Below are positions 23,001 through 30,127 of a DNA stretch of 64,000 nucleotides, one piece after another. The notes beneath the pieces were generated by a model. It had not been told where the DNA came from. It did no database searches and saw only the letters and a list, made by a program, of their open reading frames with translations. The translations under genes and the position numbers were made by a program. The first letter of the stretch is position 1. Every line of letters begins with the position of its first letter. Source of the DNA: Spisula solida (Eukaryota > Mollusca > Bivalvia > Venerida > Mactridae); contig OX365945.1 of NCBI GenBank assembly GCA_947247005.1, positions 16,870,501 to 16,934,500 on the forward strand, read 5' to 3'.

Positions 23001-24410
23001 CTTCTATAGTTTATAAACGCTAAGGGAGACAAATGCAGTCGAACCTTTTTATGAAAGAAACGCGAGTACCTCCCCGTTATTTACCTTCTATAGATTATAA
23101 AGGCTAAGGGAGAGAAATGCAGCCGAACTATTTATGAATGAAACGCGATTATCTCCCCTTGACTGTCATTGTGGATTTTTCCGTTTTGACACTATGGGGT
23201 GAAAAATGTTGAGCAAATGCTGGTGAAAATTTGTAAACAAAATAGCCGTGTCGAGATACCTTACCTGTGAATTTGAAACAAATACGTACAGATGATGTTA
23301 TAAACGCATTGTTCAATTACTCTGGTTCATAAATTGATAGGGAAAGTGACTTTAGTGATGAAAATTCACCCAACAGCACGGAAAACGATCCTACCACAAC
23401 CCGTCCACGGCATAGGGACATGCAGGAGACGATTGTGGTTATATTTAACAAATGGGGGTGGGGGATTATGAACGCTAACAATGTAAATGTTGCATCTCAT
23501 ACGCCATATTACAGGGAACCCAATGAAATTGAGAAGCCATATGACCCCGATTGTGTCTCAGATTTAAGAACACGGCAGTGTATATTAGTTGATGCAGAAA
23601 CTTTTGAACCTGTTGAGTTTGTGCGTTTGTACTTTCCAAAATGAAGCTATACAACTTATCGCGGATGAAACGAATCTCTATGCTGCTCAGTATTTTGATT
23701 GCCAATTGGATATTCCTCAATTCTCAAGTCTAAGCAAATATGAGGCTACTGGATAAAATCAGTATACCAACGTGTTATATTCAATAGCCTATGTGGCTAA
23801 GTGGATATGTGTGCATCGTATAATGGTATTGGTACTTACCTTCTGGTTCTGCAGTCCTAGGGTCAATCGTCGAATCGTACGCCTGTAAACCCGTAATGGA
23901 AAAGTCGCCATTAGCTTTTAATCGCAATAGAGCCCTAGGGCCATTCTCGTCAACTTCAAAGCAATAAAGCCTGTACAGTGGATCTGGAACAAAGGAATAC
24001 ACATTTTCTTGTAAGATGTCATTTCGCTAATGTCATTTCGCCAATGTCATATTTCTACGAGCATGTGCCTAATGTTTTTTCGTTTTCGTTAGTATAGTAG
24101 TTTCCAGTATATTAGGAATATACTCCAAGTCTATCATATAGTCCAAGCCTTGGATGAATCAAATTACCAGTATAACTCATTTTATATACACATGTATATC
24201 TAAACACTTTTCCAAGACCAATTTTTAAAATAAAAGTTATTTAATGTGGAAATAGACAGGGGACGTGTTTCTTTGAAACTAAACGAAAAGGAATCATGGT
24301 TATCTTTTTCAGTACAAAAATCACAATCACTGTCTTGTGTACAAAAATTACATACCTGCAAAGTAGCCTTTCATAAAAAGTACGAAAACCATCGTAAGAA
24401 CCAACCACGT
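1912..24410 (-). CDS. Spliced gene: secreted IgGFc-binding-domain protein with nested F-type lectin
   Basis: This is the span of one multi-exon minus-strand gene, built by joining AG|exon|GT borders with compatible phases. Exons in transcript order: 24410-24356, 23983-23840, 18975-18894, 18493-18384, a possible small exon near 17126-17094, 16702-16548, 16082-15913, 11374-11164, 9433-9279, 7486-7289, 6928-6763, 4990-4778, 3149-2940, 2025-1912. It opens with a signal peptide, passes through an N-terminal part I do not recognise, then enters an IgGFc-binding-type domain (motifs NWGKSF, SSYTALPDDVLGT, ELVIIATED, PVENYGEEF, LLSIPAVSQWG) with an F-type lectin domain inside it. Proteins with this domain are typically secreted, large and sticky, in mucus or immunity; binding of fucosylated glycans is inferred from the lectin signature. 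The phase chain is perfect from 16702 to 1912. The 5' junctions between 18894, 18493 and 17126 are not fully resolved, and the 3' end lies below 1912, possibly outside the window. Confidence 0.82.
2505..2790. repeat. Dispersed intronic repeat (copy 1)
   Basis: The segments 'GTATCGCTCACCTGTG..CATTGA', 'TTCGGTTGCCATG' and 'AAAACGANCCCCACCCA' occur here in the same order as at 5295-5560, and partly again at 5760-5960. This is a dispersed repeat within the host gene's introns. No coding capacity was seen. Confidence 0.6.
2940..3149 (-). CDS. Exon: F-type lectin domain, C-terminal half
   Basis: Acceptor AATGTTACAG and donor GTATGT delimit 210 nt, phase 1-1, 70 residues. It begins SNRLWDVQLLIGDT and ends LTLCEVQVFGYPI, the typical final strand of an F5/8-type (discoidin-like) lectin fold. 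The first arginine completes the R-X-D-X4-R sugar-binding signature begun in the previous exon, so the sugar site is encoded across the splice junction. Together the two exons give about 141 residues, the usual length of one F-type lectin domain. Confidence 0.9.
3216..3772. repeat. 34-bp satellite array
   Basis: About sixteen head-to-tail copies of a 34-bp unit, with core TGGACTTATAAACAAGCCAT and then ATCTAGACAAATGC. Copies are nearly identical, varying mainly at TCTAGAC versus TCTCGTC. It lies in the intron between the two F-type lectin exons. Confidence 0.92.
3820..4712. repeat. 35-bp satellite array related to the 34-bp array
   Basis: About twenty-five copies of a 35-bp unit, with core GTTGGACTAATAAACAATCG and then a variable ATGTCTCGGCGAC part. 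The core is shared with the neighbouring 34-bp array (TGGACTWATAAACAA). Variants TCTCGGCGAC and TATTGGCAAT form local blocks, as expected of recent expansions. Long open frames on the minus strand are a by-product, because 35 is not a multiple of 3 and the unit lacks stops in that orientation. Confidence 0.92.
4778..4990 (-). CDS. Exon: F-type lectin domain, N-terminal half
   Basis: Acceptor TTTTCAACAG and donor GTAAGT delimit 213 nt, phase 1-1, 71 residues. The product includes PGRAVDGNTATVWSSG, SCTHTF, TWWEVDLGQIYTIDKVV and IYGRTDCC. The A-V-D-G-N (calcium-site) motif, S-C-x-H, W-W-x-V-D-L and R-x-D-C-C are hallmarks of F-type lectins (fucolectin/tachylectin-4 group). The histidine of SCTH is exactly 26 residues before the arginine of GRTD. 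The C-terminal half is in the next exon, across an intron filled by satellite DNA. Confidence 0.9.
5270..6130. repeat. Dispersed intronic repeat (copies 2 and 3)
   Basis: Two diverged, adjacent copies of a repeat containing GGNNAAACGNGCCCNACC, 'GGCAAGTGGTTGATTTTTTATG' type segments and 'CAATCGGTTG..ATGCAACCAGAGTT'. It ends near a G/C-rich segment (ACGTCATACCCCCAACC..GGCGGGGGATAATA). It shares blocks with 2505-2790. No open frame of note. Confidence 0.55.
6360..6740. repeat. Direct repeat pair (about 170-bp spacing)
   Basis: The stretch ACGGACGGACGTTCTCACTG with its downstream 'TTGTTCAT..TTTTGTTTGT..CACCCC..CATTTTGCACCCCGTAAGC' occurs at about 6370-6480 and 6540-6650. A third partial start is near 6710. 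This is a short tandem duplication in an intron. Confidence 0.6.
6763..6928 (-). CDS. Exon: IgGFc-binding domain (PVENYGEEF block)
   Basis: Acceptor ATCAACACAG and donor GTAAGT delimit 166 nt, phase 0 in and phase 1 out. The product starts LTPVENYGEEFLSVFPSSFG and ends SSPVSMYLHTQG. P-V-x-x-W/Y-G-x-E-F is a conserved block of the domain, and the ending corresponds to the 'K-P-V-x-V-x-Q-Y' strand. In ordinary family members the G-D-x-D-P/E block follows directly; here the lectin exons intervene. Confidence 0.83.
7289..7486 (-). CDS. Exon: IgGFc-binding domain (GETFSVVC block)
   Basis: Acceptor GGTTTTCAG and donor GTTCGG (weaker than the others) delimit 198 nt, phase 0-0, 66 residues. The product includes VGTTQVNLATHSSTTVKINEG, then ETFSVVCDSDCFQLVLVGSK and IGLDNNEHAYSG. 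The 'L-x-x-G-E-x-F-x-V' block followed by two closely spaced cysteines fits this domain family. The donor could be misplaced by a few bases, but only this choice keeps the reading frame. Confidence 0.78.
8090..8286. mobile_element. MITE, 197 bp, with CGGGCCGGGAAACGGTTG inverted ends
   Basis: CGGGCCGGGAAACGGTTG at the left end is repeated in reverse complement at the right end (CAACCGTTTCCCGGCCCG). The inverted homology extends a few bases inward (CAGTCGGGA versus TAACCGGGT). There is no coding capacity and no clear target duplication. It is a non-autonomous DNA transposon in an intron of the host gene. Confidence 0.75.
9279..9433 (-). CDS. Exon: IgGFc-binding domain (VIIATEDDT block)
   Basis: Donor GTAAGC follows TLIT. 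The acceptor that keeps the frame from the previous exon (phase 1) is the TTGTCAG just before TGTCCGAC; a stronger-looking AG 13 bases upstream would break the phase. The 155-nt exon encodes SDHMTPSLYAMYINI, then VELVIIATEDDTDLTVTY. E-L-V-I-I-A-T-E-D-x-T is the conserved strand after the L-P-D-D-x-L-G-T block in this domain family. It leaves in phase 0. Confidence 0.82.
9539..10274. mobile_element. MITE, 736 bp, TA-flanked
   Basis: The ends are inverted copies of about 27 bp starting CTGTATAGCGGGTATATTTC. Each end is bordered by TA, which fits a Tc1/mariner-like target duplication (inferred). Just inside the ends are two directly similar blocks, near 9581 and 10175, built on ATTCGCGGTC..GCGCGAAATC. 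The centre is AT-rich with no transposase. Confidence 0.75.
11164..11374 (-). CDS. Exon: IgGFc-binding domain, core (ALPDDVLGTKY)
   Basis: Acceptor TTTATTTACAG and donor GTAAGT delimit 211 nt, phase 0 in and phase 1 out. The product includes FRKDIIPLQYG, RGIKIVSLDERIGVRVISHS and SSYTALPDDVLGTKYLTAD. The arrangement 'extra residual meaning by V-x-V-x-S/H-x-x, then L-P-x-D-x-L-G-T-x-Y' is the most recognisable signature of IgGFc-binding domains. This exon is the main basis for the domain call. Confidence 0.88.
13026..13444. mobile_element. MITE, 419 bp, with 5-bp target duplication TAATT
   Basis: About 50-bp terminal inverted repeats begin CAGTGTAGCAATACCACGTG on the left, with the inverse CACGTGGTATTGCTACCCTG on the right. 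TAATT occurs immediately outside both ends (13021-13025 and 13445-13449). A second, 5'-incomplete copy of the right half is at 44437-44575. No coding capacity. I cannot assign the superfamily from the 5-bp duplication alone. Confidence 0.82.
13545..13760 (+). mobile_element. SINE-like unit with tRNA(Ser/Leu)-type head
   Basis: GAATGGCCGAGTAGTC resembles the box A of Ser/Leu tRNAs, and GGGATTGGATTCCC about 50 bases later resembles a box B with one change from GGTTCGAATCCC. A T-rich tail-like body follows. The acceptor stem does not pair, so this is not a functional tRNA. A SINE or tRNA relic is the likeliest reading. Confidence 0.4.
14062..14191 (+). repeat. AGTCCCC/GGGGACT repeat (short copy)
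   Basis: Inverted ends AGTCCCCTGCCGGTTT and AACCGGTAGGGGACT enclose GGTTGCTATGGCAACAGACA and ATTGAAAATGGC. The same family recurs as a longer copy at 19412-19691 and a degraded one at 55735-55880. The downstream TTCTGTATTGCTTG is shared, so the repeat may extend further right. Confidence 0.7.
15913..16082 (-). CDS. Exon: IgGFc-binding domain, first strand block
   Basis: Acceptor CTTTTCAG and donor GTATGT delimit 170 nt, phase 1 in and phase 0 out. The encoded NWGKSFHIAFPTHAAA, then IEIYTSELGTRVHIVGE and LPGY, corresponds to the conserved opening of IgGFc-binding domains (a G-K-F-x-x-A-F block followed by a threonine-rich pair of strands). It ends in VKRDSA, leading into the next exon without loss of frame. 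Confidence 0.8.
16548..16702 (-). CDS. Exon: entry to IgGFc-binding-type domain
   Basis: Acceptor TTTGCTTAG and donor GTAAGT delimit 155 nt, phase 2 in and phase 1 out. The product runs from SPVPHHHVYPNPFDIKC through AASGWNAPVWEAEYGQD to CIYNKGKLGSG. It lies directly before the segment that matches the start of the IgGFc-binding domain and carries two cysteines. Three different upstream exons (18894, 18384, 17094) all end in the phase that this exon accepts. Confidence 0.75.
17094..17126 (-). CDS. Candidate small exon (QRHADFTIVA)
   Basis: A strong donor (GTAAGTG) follows the sequence for HADFTIVA. With the acceptor GCACAG the exon is 33 nt, phase 2 in and phase 2 out, and fits between exons 18384-18493 and 16548-16702. 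With a better pyrimidine-rich acceptor at about 17146-17151 it would be longer but phase 0 in, which does not fit after 18384-18493. Both readings end in the same phase as the other exons that precede 16702, so it may be an alternative exon. RNA evidence is needed to decide. Confidence 0.35.
18165..18311. mobile_element. MITE, about 147 bp, nearly palindromic
   Basis: GGTGGTATTCAATATTGATC at the left is matched by the reverse complement at the right (GATCAATATTGAATACCACT). The inverted similarity continues through AACATAAGGACAACCAATC versus GAATAAGGATAGCCAATC. The whole element can fold into a hairpin. It sits in an intron about 70 bp from exon 18384-18493. Confidence 0.8.
18384..18493 (-). 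CDS. Exon: N-terminal segment (RIRVLGTNAYYDLDC)
   Basis: Acceptor TTTACTTTCAG and donor GTAAGT delimit 110 nt. It is open only if entered in phase 0, and it leaves in phase 2, which joins to the A|TCA start of exon 16548-16702. The product has RIRVLGTNAYYDLDC followed by TISKTVSDSVTVIP. The alternating pattern with a central cysteine suggests a beta-sandwich-like segment, but no family is assigned. The 5' partner is unresolved. Confidence 0.62.
18894..18975 (-). CDS. Exon: N-terminal segment (IENQECITQ)
   Basis: Acceptor ATTTTCCAG and donor GTAAGA delimit 82 nt. Only phase 1 is open (the other two frames have early stops), which matches the phase left by the 23840-23983 exon. The product contains IENQECITQSPV and ends in phase 2. 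The next exon downstream (18384-18493) is open only in phase 0, so the two cannot be joined directly. Either a small exon is missed, the two are alternatives, or one is decayed. Function unknown. Confidence 0.55.
19040..21390. mobile_element. Nested opposite-strand copies of a helix-turn-helix element
   Basis: Block B (19724-20090, plus) is repeated inverted at 20985-21390. Block A (20095-20430, plus) is repeated inverted at 19040-19395. The arrangement A'-B-A-B' fits a plus copy inserted into a minus copy of the same element. Block A encodes a helix-turn-helix-like stretch: in the minus copy TGEFATRQVVQCIGTSLGAV then HTIIKH. The plus copy has stops. This looks like the DNA-binding part of a transposase, family not identified. 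All copies are decayed. Confidence 0.6.
19412..19691 (+). repeat. AGTCCCC/GGGGACT repeat (long copy) with GTCCGTCC tract
   Basis: This has the same inverted ends and internal blocks (GGTTGCTATGGCAACAGA, AACATTGAAAATGGC) as 14062-14191. It also contains a GC-rich CCGTCCGTCCGC simple repeat at about 19450-19520 and the phrase CAAACAGTTTCCAAGCTAAG, which is also near 55815. Non-coding dispersed repeat. It lies between the two nested helix-turn-helix elements. Confidence 0.72.
21427..23516 (+). repeat. Tandem duplication, two copies of about 1,045 bp
   Basis: The block starting ATTGGTCTAGAACCAAATAT at 21427 starts again at 22472 and matches closely to about 23516. Each copy begins with a LINE-like 3' end (AATAAAGTCGTTATTATTAT) and contains two internal partial repeats with ATAAAGGCTAAGGGAGAGAA. 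Each ends in the acidic N-terminal region of a piggyBac-like open frame. Differences are scattered point changes and small indels. Confidence 0.85.
23420..23756 (+). pseudogene. piggyBac-like transposase, N-terminal fragment
   Basis: A plus-strand frame has an acidic, serine-rich start upstream (SDFSDENSPNSTEND), then PYDPDCVSDLRTRQC and EPVEFVRLYFP. After an in-frame stop at about 23642 the next segment continues in another frame as QLIADETNLYAAQYF. The P-x-x-F/Y-F-x-L-F-F ... I-x-x-E-T-N-x-Y-A pattern is the conserved start of the piggyBac transposase core. The catalytic region is absent. It lies within an intron of the host gene, antisense to it. Confidence 0.7.
23840..23983 (-). CDS. Exon: N-terminal ectodomain segment of unknown fold
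   Basis: Acceptor TTTGTTCCAG and donor GTAAGT bound 144 nt that are open in phase 1-1 and encode 48 residues beginning DPLYRLYCFEVDENG and ending TIDPRTAEPE. Phases join cleanly to the signal-peptide exon. The segment contains a cysteine and alternating hydrophobic positions but I do not recognise a domain. It lies just beyond the end of a piggyBac relic that occupies the next intron on the opposite strand. Confidence 0.72.
24356..24410 (-). CDS. Exon: signal peptide
   Basis: On the minus strand an acceptor (TTATTTGCAG) precedes this exon and a good donor (GTATGT) follows. The open frame gives MVFVLFMKGYFA from an ATG at 24392-24390, a short hydrophobic leader typical of a signal peptide, and ends in phase 1. 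The upstream in-frame stretch contains a stop before the acceptor, so translation starts at this ATG or in an unseen upstream exon that would add residues before TWLVLT. Joining to the next exon gives ...YFA-D-PLYR. The exon boundaries are well supported; the exact start is less certain. Confidence 0.7.
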
Positions 24411-25265
24411 CTGCAAATAAACAATGTTTCACACATGCACTTATAAGTCGATTTCGGTAATCAAATCGGTGATTCTTTAAATTCGGTTTTGGAAGGCATT
24501 AGCCTCTCAATACGATCATTGCCTATTTCTTAATGCAACCTAAACCGCCTTCTAAAATATGTGAATCCGCATTCAAGTAGTTCCTGAAACTGTAAACATT
24601 CCCAATACTGCTAAACATGTTTCTCCAAATATTTAAACTGGTTTAATTCAATCAGCAATATTTGTTTATTCTAAGATTAACAATTATTGTGAAACTGTTC
24701 GTTTAAATCGATATTTTTGCAGATAATCACTCCGCCGGGGCGATATCGAACTTGTTTCGTAATATGAACATGACGTGTTCATCAAATGTCCCAGCTGTAT
24801 AGCTATTTTAGAAACTTCAGACCAGGGTCACGTGATGGTTTTATCAATGAATCGTATATCGTCTGCAAAGTACTGTTATGCAATCATATGGTGTTGCTAT
24901 ACTAACCGCTTTCTATAGACTGTCTCACGTTCTGAGGGAAGTGATTACAAGACGGTACTGTAGAATCTGATAATTAGGCGCGTAGTAATATTTTAAAGCC
25001 ACTTTTGATATACGCATTCAATACATGTATTCAATATAATTATATTAATATGTCCCTTTTTACAATTATTTAGATACCAACATGACTATATAGTCACATA
25101 TGCCTATTTTGAAATTCGAGACAAGTTCGGTAGTAAGAAAACGAACATTTAGTAGCAGCAACCAGATCGCCTCCCATCTTCACTCTCAGTGCTTTGATTA
25201 TGATTACATTGGCTTAACTTCGGTTACAAGAACCATTATGGTACATGTATTATTTCACAGAATCC
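24411..25265. other. Upstream flank of the host gene
   Basis: This is the 5' side of the minus-strand gene. I see no further exon with good borders and no repeat of note. If the first coding exon is preceded by a 5'UTR exon, it and the promoter would lie here or further right. Confidence 0.35.
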
Positions 25266-25467
25266 AATATCACGGTGTATAACCATATCGGTACCCTCTC
25301 TGTGCAAAATGATATATCGGTACCCTCTCGGTGCTGGCACGGGTCACTCTCAGTGCAAAACAAGTCGATTCATACTTTTATTCAGGTCGGGACTGATCGG
25401 CATGATCGTAGTATGAGCGTAGCCCAGTGTGAACGGGGTCTAATTAACCATTGTTTTCCTATTTTTA

Positions 25468-27480
25468 TGCCCCCCATCTTTGATGAGGGGGTATATTGCT
25501 TTGCACATGTCTGTCGGTCTGTCGGTCGGTCGGTCGGTCGGTCTGTCTGTCGGTCGTATAAAATGTCTTCCGTTCAATAACTCAAGAACGCTTTGACCTA
25601 GGATCTTTAAACTTTACATAGAGGTTGGTCAGCAACAGTTAATGACACCTATTGATTTTGAGGTCAGTAGGTCAAAGGTCAAGGTCACTGTGACCATTAC
25701 TATTTCTGACTATTTAATAATAATGATAATAATAATAATAACGACTTTATTTTAAGAGGCGACACAGTTGGGCAAGCCCAGTCTTCCCCGTGAGCCTCTA
25801 TGCAAAAACACGTGTACATAAATCGTATGACATAAACAATAAACAGTCAGAAGTACAACAACAAAATATAACAATATTATAGGGCGAGTTATTCAACCTG
25901 TTGCAGGTACTTTGCCATTGAATATTTATTACATTGGCCACTGAGGTCGAAACAGATATAGTTGTTCAATGTACAACAGTAATTTTCATATGAGTCATTT
26001 ACAATTGACAATTAGAGTTCAGGCACGTACCTGTAAGTGATATAGGCAAGATGACCTCCGACAGGTAATAGAAATATAACTATAGTCTACATAGAAATAC
26101 AACATGGTATCAAATATATTATGTTACATAGTCAAATTATTAACAAAATCTCAGAATACATTTACATTAGGTTTGTCAATCAGAGTAGAACCATGACAGG
26201 TAAGACCTTTTGAAGGCTATAAGAGACGTTGACTGCCGAATAGTTAATGGTATATTGTTCCATATAACTGGTCCTGAATAAGCTAGTGATTTTCTACAGA
26301 ATTCAAGGCGTGGTTTTGGGACATATAGTGTGTTGTTAGAGTGTGATCTTAAAGATCTGTTTTCTGATTCTTTAAACAGGTTTGACATGTATTCTGGAAA
26401 GATGTTGTTAAGAGATTTATATACAAAAATTGCCTTTTGTTGATGACGCGATCATGAAATTTCATCCATTTTAATTCTTGAAATAAATTGTGAGAAGGTG
26501 CGTCATAGGGTTTATCCAGAATTATTCGTGCTGCTCTTTTCTGGAATTTGTATAGTTTATCAGTCAATGTGTCACTACAGTTACCCCATATTGTGCAGAA
26601 GTAATCAAGATGTGGCAAAATGTAGGCATTGAAAAATATTTTTCTCATATGTGTAGAAAGAAATTGTTTTATTCTTAAAAGCAGGTATAGTAGTGAATTA
26701 CATTTTTTTAGAATGTGTTCAACTTGAGTATTCCAGCTTAGCTTGTGATCAACGTAGACTCCTAATATTTTTTTAACTTCAGTAAAGTCAATACTTTGAT
26801 CATGAAGCAGAAGTTTATGGTCATCATTTAAGGAATGTCTGAAAATATTGTTTGATGGAGAGATCACCATTGCTTTAGTCTTTTGAGGATTTGGTATCAT
26901 TGAGTTTCTCTGACACCAATCATTGACTGTATTTAGACTAGTTTGTAGGGTTTCATGAACAGTATGTAAGGATGGCCCAACTGCAGTGATAGTTGTATCA
27001 TCTGCAAACATGTCTGTAGAAGAATTTTGTAAGTGCAAAGGCAAATCATTAATGTAAAGAATGAATAGTATGGGTCCAAGGACAGAGCCTTGGGATCGCC
27101 TGATGTTATTTTAAGTGAAGATGATAACTTTCCTTGTATAGACACTTGTATTTAAATGGTTTCCGTTCAATAACTCTAGAACGATTTGACGTAAGATCTT
27201 CAAACTTACATGGAGGTTGGTCAGCAATAGTAGATGACCCCTATTGATTTTGAGGTTAGTAGGTCAAAGGTCAAGGTCACTGTGACCTTTTCAATTTCTG
27301 ACTATTTAAATGGTTTCCGTTCAATAACTCCAGAACGCTTTGATCTAGGATCTTCAAACTTTACATGAAGGTTGGACAGCAACAGTAGATGACCCCTATT
27401 TATTTTGAGGTCAAAGGTCTAGGTTACTGTGGCCTTCACCATTTCTGACTATTGGGCTGCCATGGGGGCATACGTGTTTT
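25468..27480 (+). repeat. CCCCC-ended repeat with GTCGGTCTGTCGG tract, interrupted
   Basis: It begins ATGCCCCCCATCTTTGATGA, followed by a GTCTGTCGGTCGGTCGG simple repeat. It then carries three rounds of a roughly 150-bp unit (TTCCGTTCAATAACTC .. AGGTCAAAGGTCAAGGTCAC .. TTCTGACTATT) and ends GCCATGGGGGCAT. Units are at about 25563-25712, 27160-27306 and 27310-27450. The LINE at 25718-27148 interrupts the first unit boundary. Confidence 0.8.
25718..27148 (-). mobile_element. 5'-truncated LINE (jockey/CR1/L2-like), nested insertion
   Basis: A minus-strand reverse transcriptase fragment starts at the palm region. It reads ITSG and then QGSVLGPILFILYINDLP in a shifted frame (frameshift near 27090), FADDTTI, KKILGVYVDHKLSW and HLDYFCTIWG. 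The C-terminal YSGPVIWNNIPL and STSLIAFKRS follow in a second frame at 26176-26388. The 3' end is AATAAAGTCG followed by TTA repeats. TATTTAA borders both sides (25711-25717 and 27149-27155), a target-site duplication. Dead copy. Confidence 0.88.
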
Positions 27481-28123
27481 ACAAACATCTCTTGTTCCAT
27501 TTGTTTTATCAGTTGCAACAAATTCAGACGTCGCTGGAATGCTGACCGTGGGTACTTGTTCGAATGAACATCGAGCCATGTTTATGAGAGAGACCCGTGC
27601 CAGCACCGAGGGGGTACCGATATATCATTTTGCACAGATAGGGTACCGATATGGTTATACACCGTGAATATCTCTGTATGCCGAATAACGTTACACAACT
27701 TCCAGTGTTTTAACAATTCGTCGGCTCAGTGCTATAGTGTCCTATGTTCAATCTTTACAATTTTGGAAAATCGAGTTTGAAAGTTTGATGTAAGTTTTAA
27801 AAGTTCCTATTAATCAAATCGACTTGAAATTTCTTTTGCTTTGTTGATATGAACAAATCTCAATTTGAATCAAGTTTAAATGCCCACAGATTCTTAATTT
27901 TCTGTAAAATTAAACTCCACTTAGAACTCAACTTAATTTCTAATTTGACTAACAAAAAGTGGCATATTTGTTATGCTATAGTGGCAAAGGAGTTAAAAAC
28001 CAAAAACACGGTATCCATTTATTTACAGACTCCCTGGGGATTGAATGAAAAGAACAGTTTTATTCAAACTGTAGCGGTGCGTAAAGGATTGATTTACTAA
28101 TAGGGAAGAAACTTGTGTAGGAA

Positions 28124-28277
28124 GCCTGCTAGCTCAGTCGGTACAGCGGTCGGCCTCTAAGCGAAAGTTCCCGGGTTCGAACCCCTGTCTGGTTGCACAT
28201 TTTCCTCACCCTGTAACAAACATATAGTGCTAAAATGTCCCACTTCTTAATTAAAAGAAGACAGTGCCAAAACAATA
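28124..28277 (+). mobile_element. tRNA-derived SINE
   Basis: TAGCTCAGTCGGTACAGCG is a box A-type sequence and CCCGGGTTCGAACCCCTG contains a canonical box B (GGTTCGAACCC). The 5' and 3' segments do not form an acceptor stem and the unit continues into a non-tRNA body ending in an A-rich region. This marks a SINE, not a working tRNA. Confidence 0.7.
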
Positions 28278-28374
28278 AAATTATAGATAAACATCATTTA
28301 CAGTAATTTTTCTGTAATAACAGAAACAAATTGTTCCTTTGGTAACACTTTGAATTTCTTAACTTTATTTACTA

Positions 28375-28789
28375 AATAAAAAGTATATCAAATTTATATA
28401 GGGCCTTTAACATGCGAACACACGTTCAAAGGCACTTTACATAGAGTGTTGCAGCCACAATGGCGCAGGTACATCCTCTACCATGATCTGACCAGAGGGA
28501 TACACTGAGCGAAAGCCCCTGAAGGGAGATAGACATTAGATACAGGCATGCCCGGCACTGCAGAAGTGCGCCTAGCTCGTATTTCGAATAGACAAACAGG
28601 TTCTTTAATGTGCCCGGTGTATAGTACCGATACACAGCTTCCTGGCACCTTTACCCAGATACTTTGTTGTACACACGGTCAGATATAGCTAGAAATATAA
28701 TAAATATTTCAGATATAGTCCATGCTATGGATTTAACCGACGAGTTCTGGATTGACAGTCCAAGTGTGTTACCACTGAGCTATCGCCGC
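28375..28789 (-). mobile_element. tRNA-derived SINE with tRNA(Asp)-like head
   Basis: On the minus strand the head GCGGCGATAGCTCAGTGG (box A), then a GACTGTC anticodon-like region and GGTTAAATCC (a mutated box B), opens the element. The body includes CCAGGAAGCTGTGTATCGGT and ACATTAAAGAACCTG. It ends GGCCCTATATAAATTTGA with an AT-rich tail. The length (about 415 bp) and the LINE-like 'CCCTATATAAA' 3' end fit a full-length SINE mobilised by a LINE. Confidence 0.72.
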
Positions 28790-28870
28790 TTATTTACAGA
28801 CTTAATACACATACATGCTGACTAAAACGGAATAGTGCATGGCAGAAATACATACTGCCTCAACAAAATG

Positions 28871-29052
28871 ATCGAAACATTTACTTTCGTATTGAAACAC
28901 TAACAGACTGTCAGAAACACTTACTGTCTGACCGAAACACTTACTGTCTGACCGAAACACTTACTGCCTGGCTGAAACACGTACTGCCTGACCTAAACGC
29001 TTACTGTATGCCTGACCAAATCACTTATTTCCTGAAACATTTACTGCCTGAT
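28871..29052. repeat. 20-bp minisatellite
   Basis: About eight or nine degenerate copies of ACCGAAACACTTACTGYCTG in tandem, with the most regular copies at 28910-28990. Confidence 0.8.
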
Positions 29053-30123
29053 TGTTCACACTTACAGAATGTTTATTATTTTCTTTACTTCAAACTTATT
29101 TTGAATATTTGATATTATTATTATTTCATACTCCGCGTTCTTTATAAAGATTCAAAATTATCAATTGAAAACTTGTTGTTTTTTTCAAAACTTTTGAAAT
29201 ACATGTTAAATGCCTATTTAATTCTGAGATGATGTTTGTGCTCCTATCATTTATCGAATTATCTAAAATAAGTATTGGTGGTAGTGCTATGCCATCCAAC
29301 AGTTATAAATTTGATATATCTTTTAAATTTCTATTTTAAATTTAATTCTTATTAACAACGTTGTAAATTAAATGTTTCTTACTTGTTTTTATTCAAATCT
29401 GATTGAAACACTGTTTCATTAAAATTTCTAAAACACCTATAATCGATTATTTTATGACCTATATGCTTTTCTCGGCAATTCATACCCAAGTTTCCATCCC
29501 ATGACTGTACATTTATGTAGTTACAGTATTTTTTGCATCAATTAGCGAAAGGCGGTTATACTATTACTGTAACAGTATATATCCGGGTGTTTTATTGCTC
29601 CCAGCATGGCGCATATATTTAAGATAAAATAGTGCAACCTATTAAGATCGATACAATACATGTACGCGTATGCATATTTATCGATTAGTGAAAGTTATTC
29701 ATGTATATACAATGTAGTAACTAGTATTTGTTGAGATTTAAATTTTGGAATTTAACTTGATAAATCTTAATATCATAAAGATAATTTATATGACTATATG
29801 ATTTCAAAATACTCGATTATATAATTATGTTATTAATTAAGCCATGTCTCATTTAATTCTTAGGGTATATAGTATTTTCTGTAAAAAATAGTTGTTTTAT
29901 AAACTTTAATTGTTCTAAAAGTAACAAACAAAATAAGTTACCATTGTCGAAATATCCATGACGACTCAAACCAGTCGCAGAGCTGTTCTTCGCAAATGTT
30001 ACAACAGTCGCTAGTATTCAAAGTGTGATTATGGTTACTTCTTTAATCACACTGCGTGAAAATTACTTAGGATATAATAAAGTAAAACGAATGTTAATTC
30101 ATGACATCAAAGATACCAATATT
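29053..30123. other. AT-rich stretch without recognised features
   Basis: Very AT-rich sequence, no open frame above background and no repeat structure noticed. Confidence 0.4.
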
Positions 30124-30127
30124 TTAA

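Larger units (their letters stand above)
25271..27666. mobile_element. 2.4-kb TIR element with 5-bp target duplication AATAT
   Basis: About 80-bp terminal inverted repeats start CACGGTGTATAACCATATCG. Both arms contain a doubled ATATCGGTACCCTCTC motif and end near GGTGCTGGCACGGGTC. AATAT flanks both ends (25266-25270 and 27667-27671). The interior is a mollusc-type repeat (25468-25717 plus 27149-27480) split by a LINE. No transposase remains, so it is a non-autonomous or decayed DNA transposon acting as a nest. Confidence 0.82.

Noticed and set aside
23420..23644. Plus-strand 74-codon frame as a host gene
   Set aside because: Its motifs match the start of piggyBac transposases, it is broken by a stop and frame change, and most of it is tandemly duplicated.
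28124..28200. Possible functional tRNA gene (good box A and box B)
   Set aside because: No acceptor stem and the anticodon arm is irregular; the unit continues into a SINE body.
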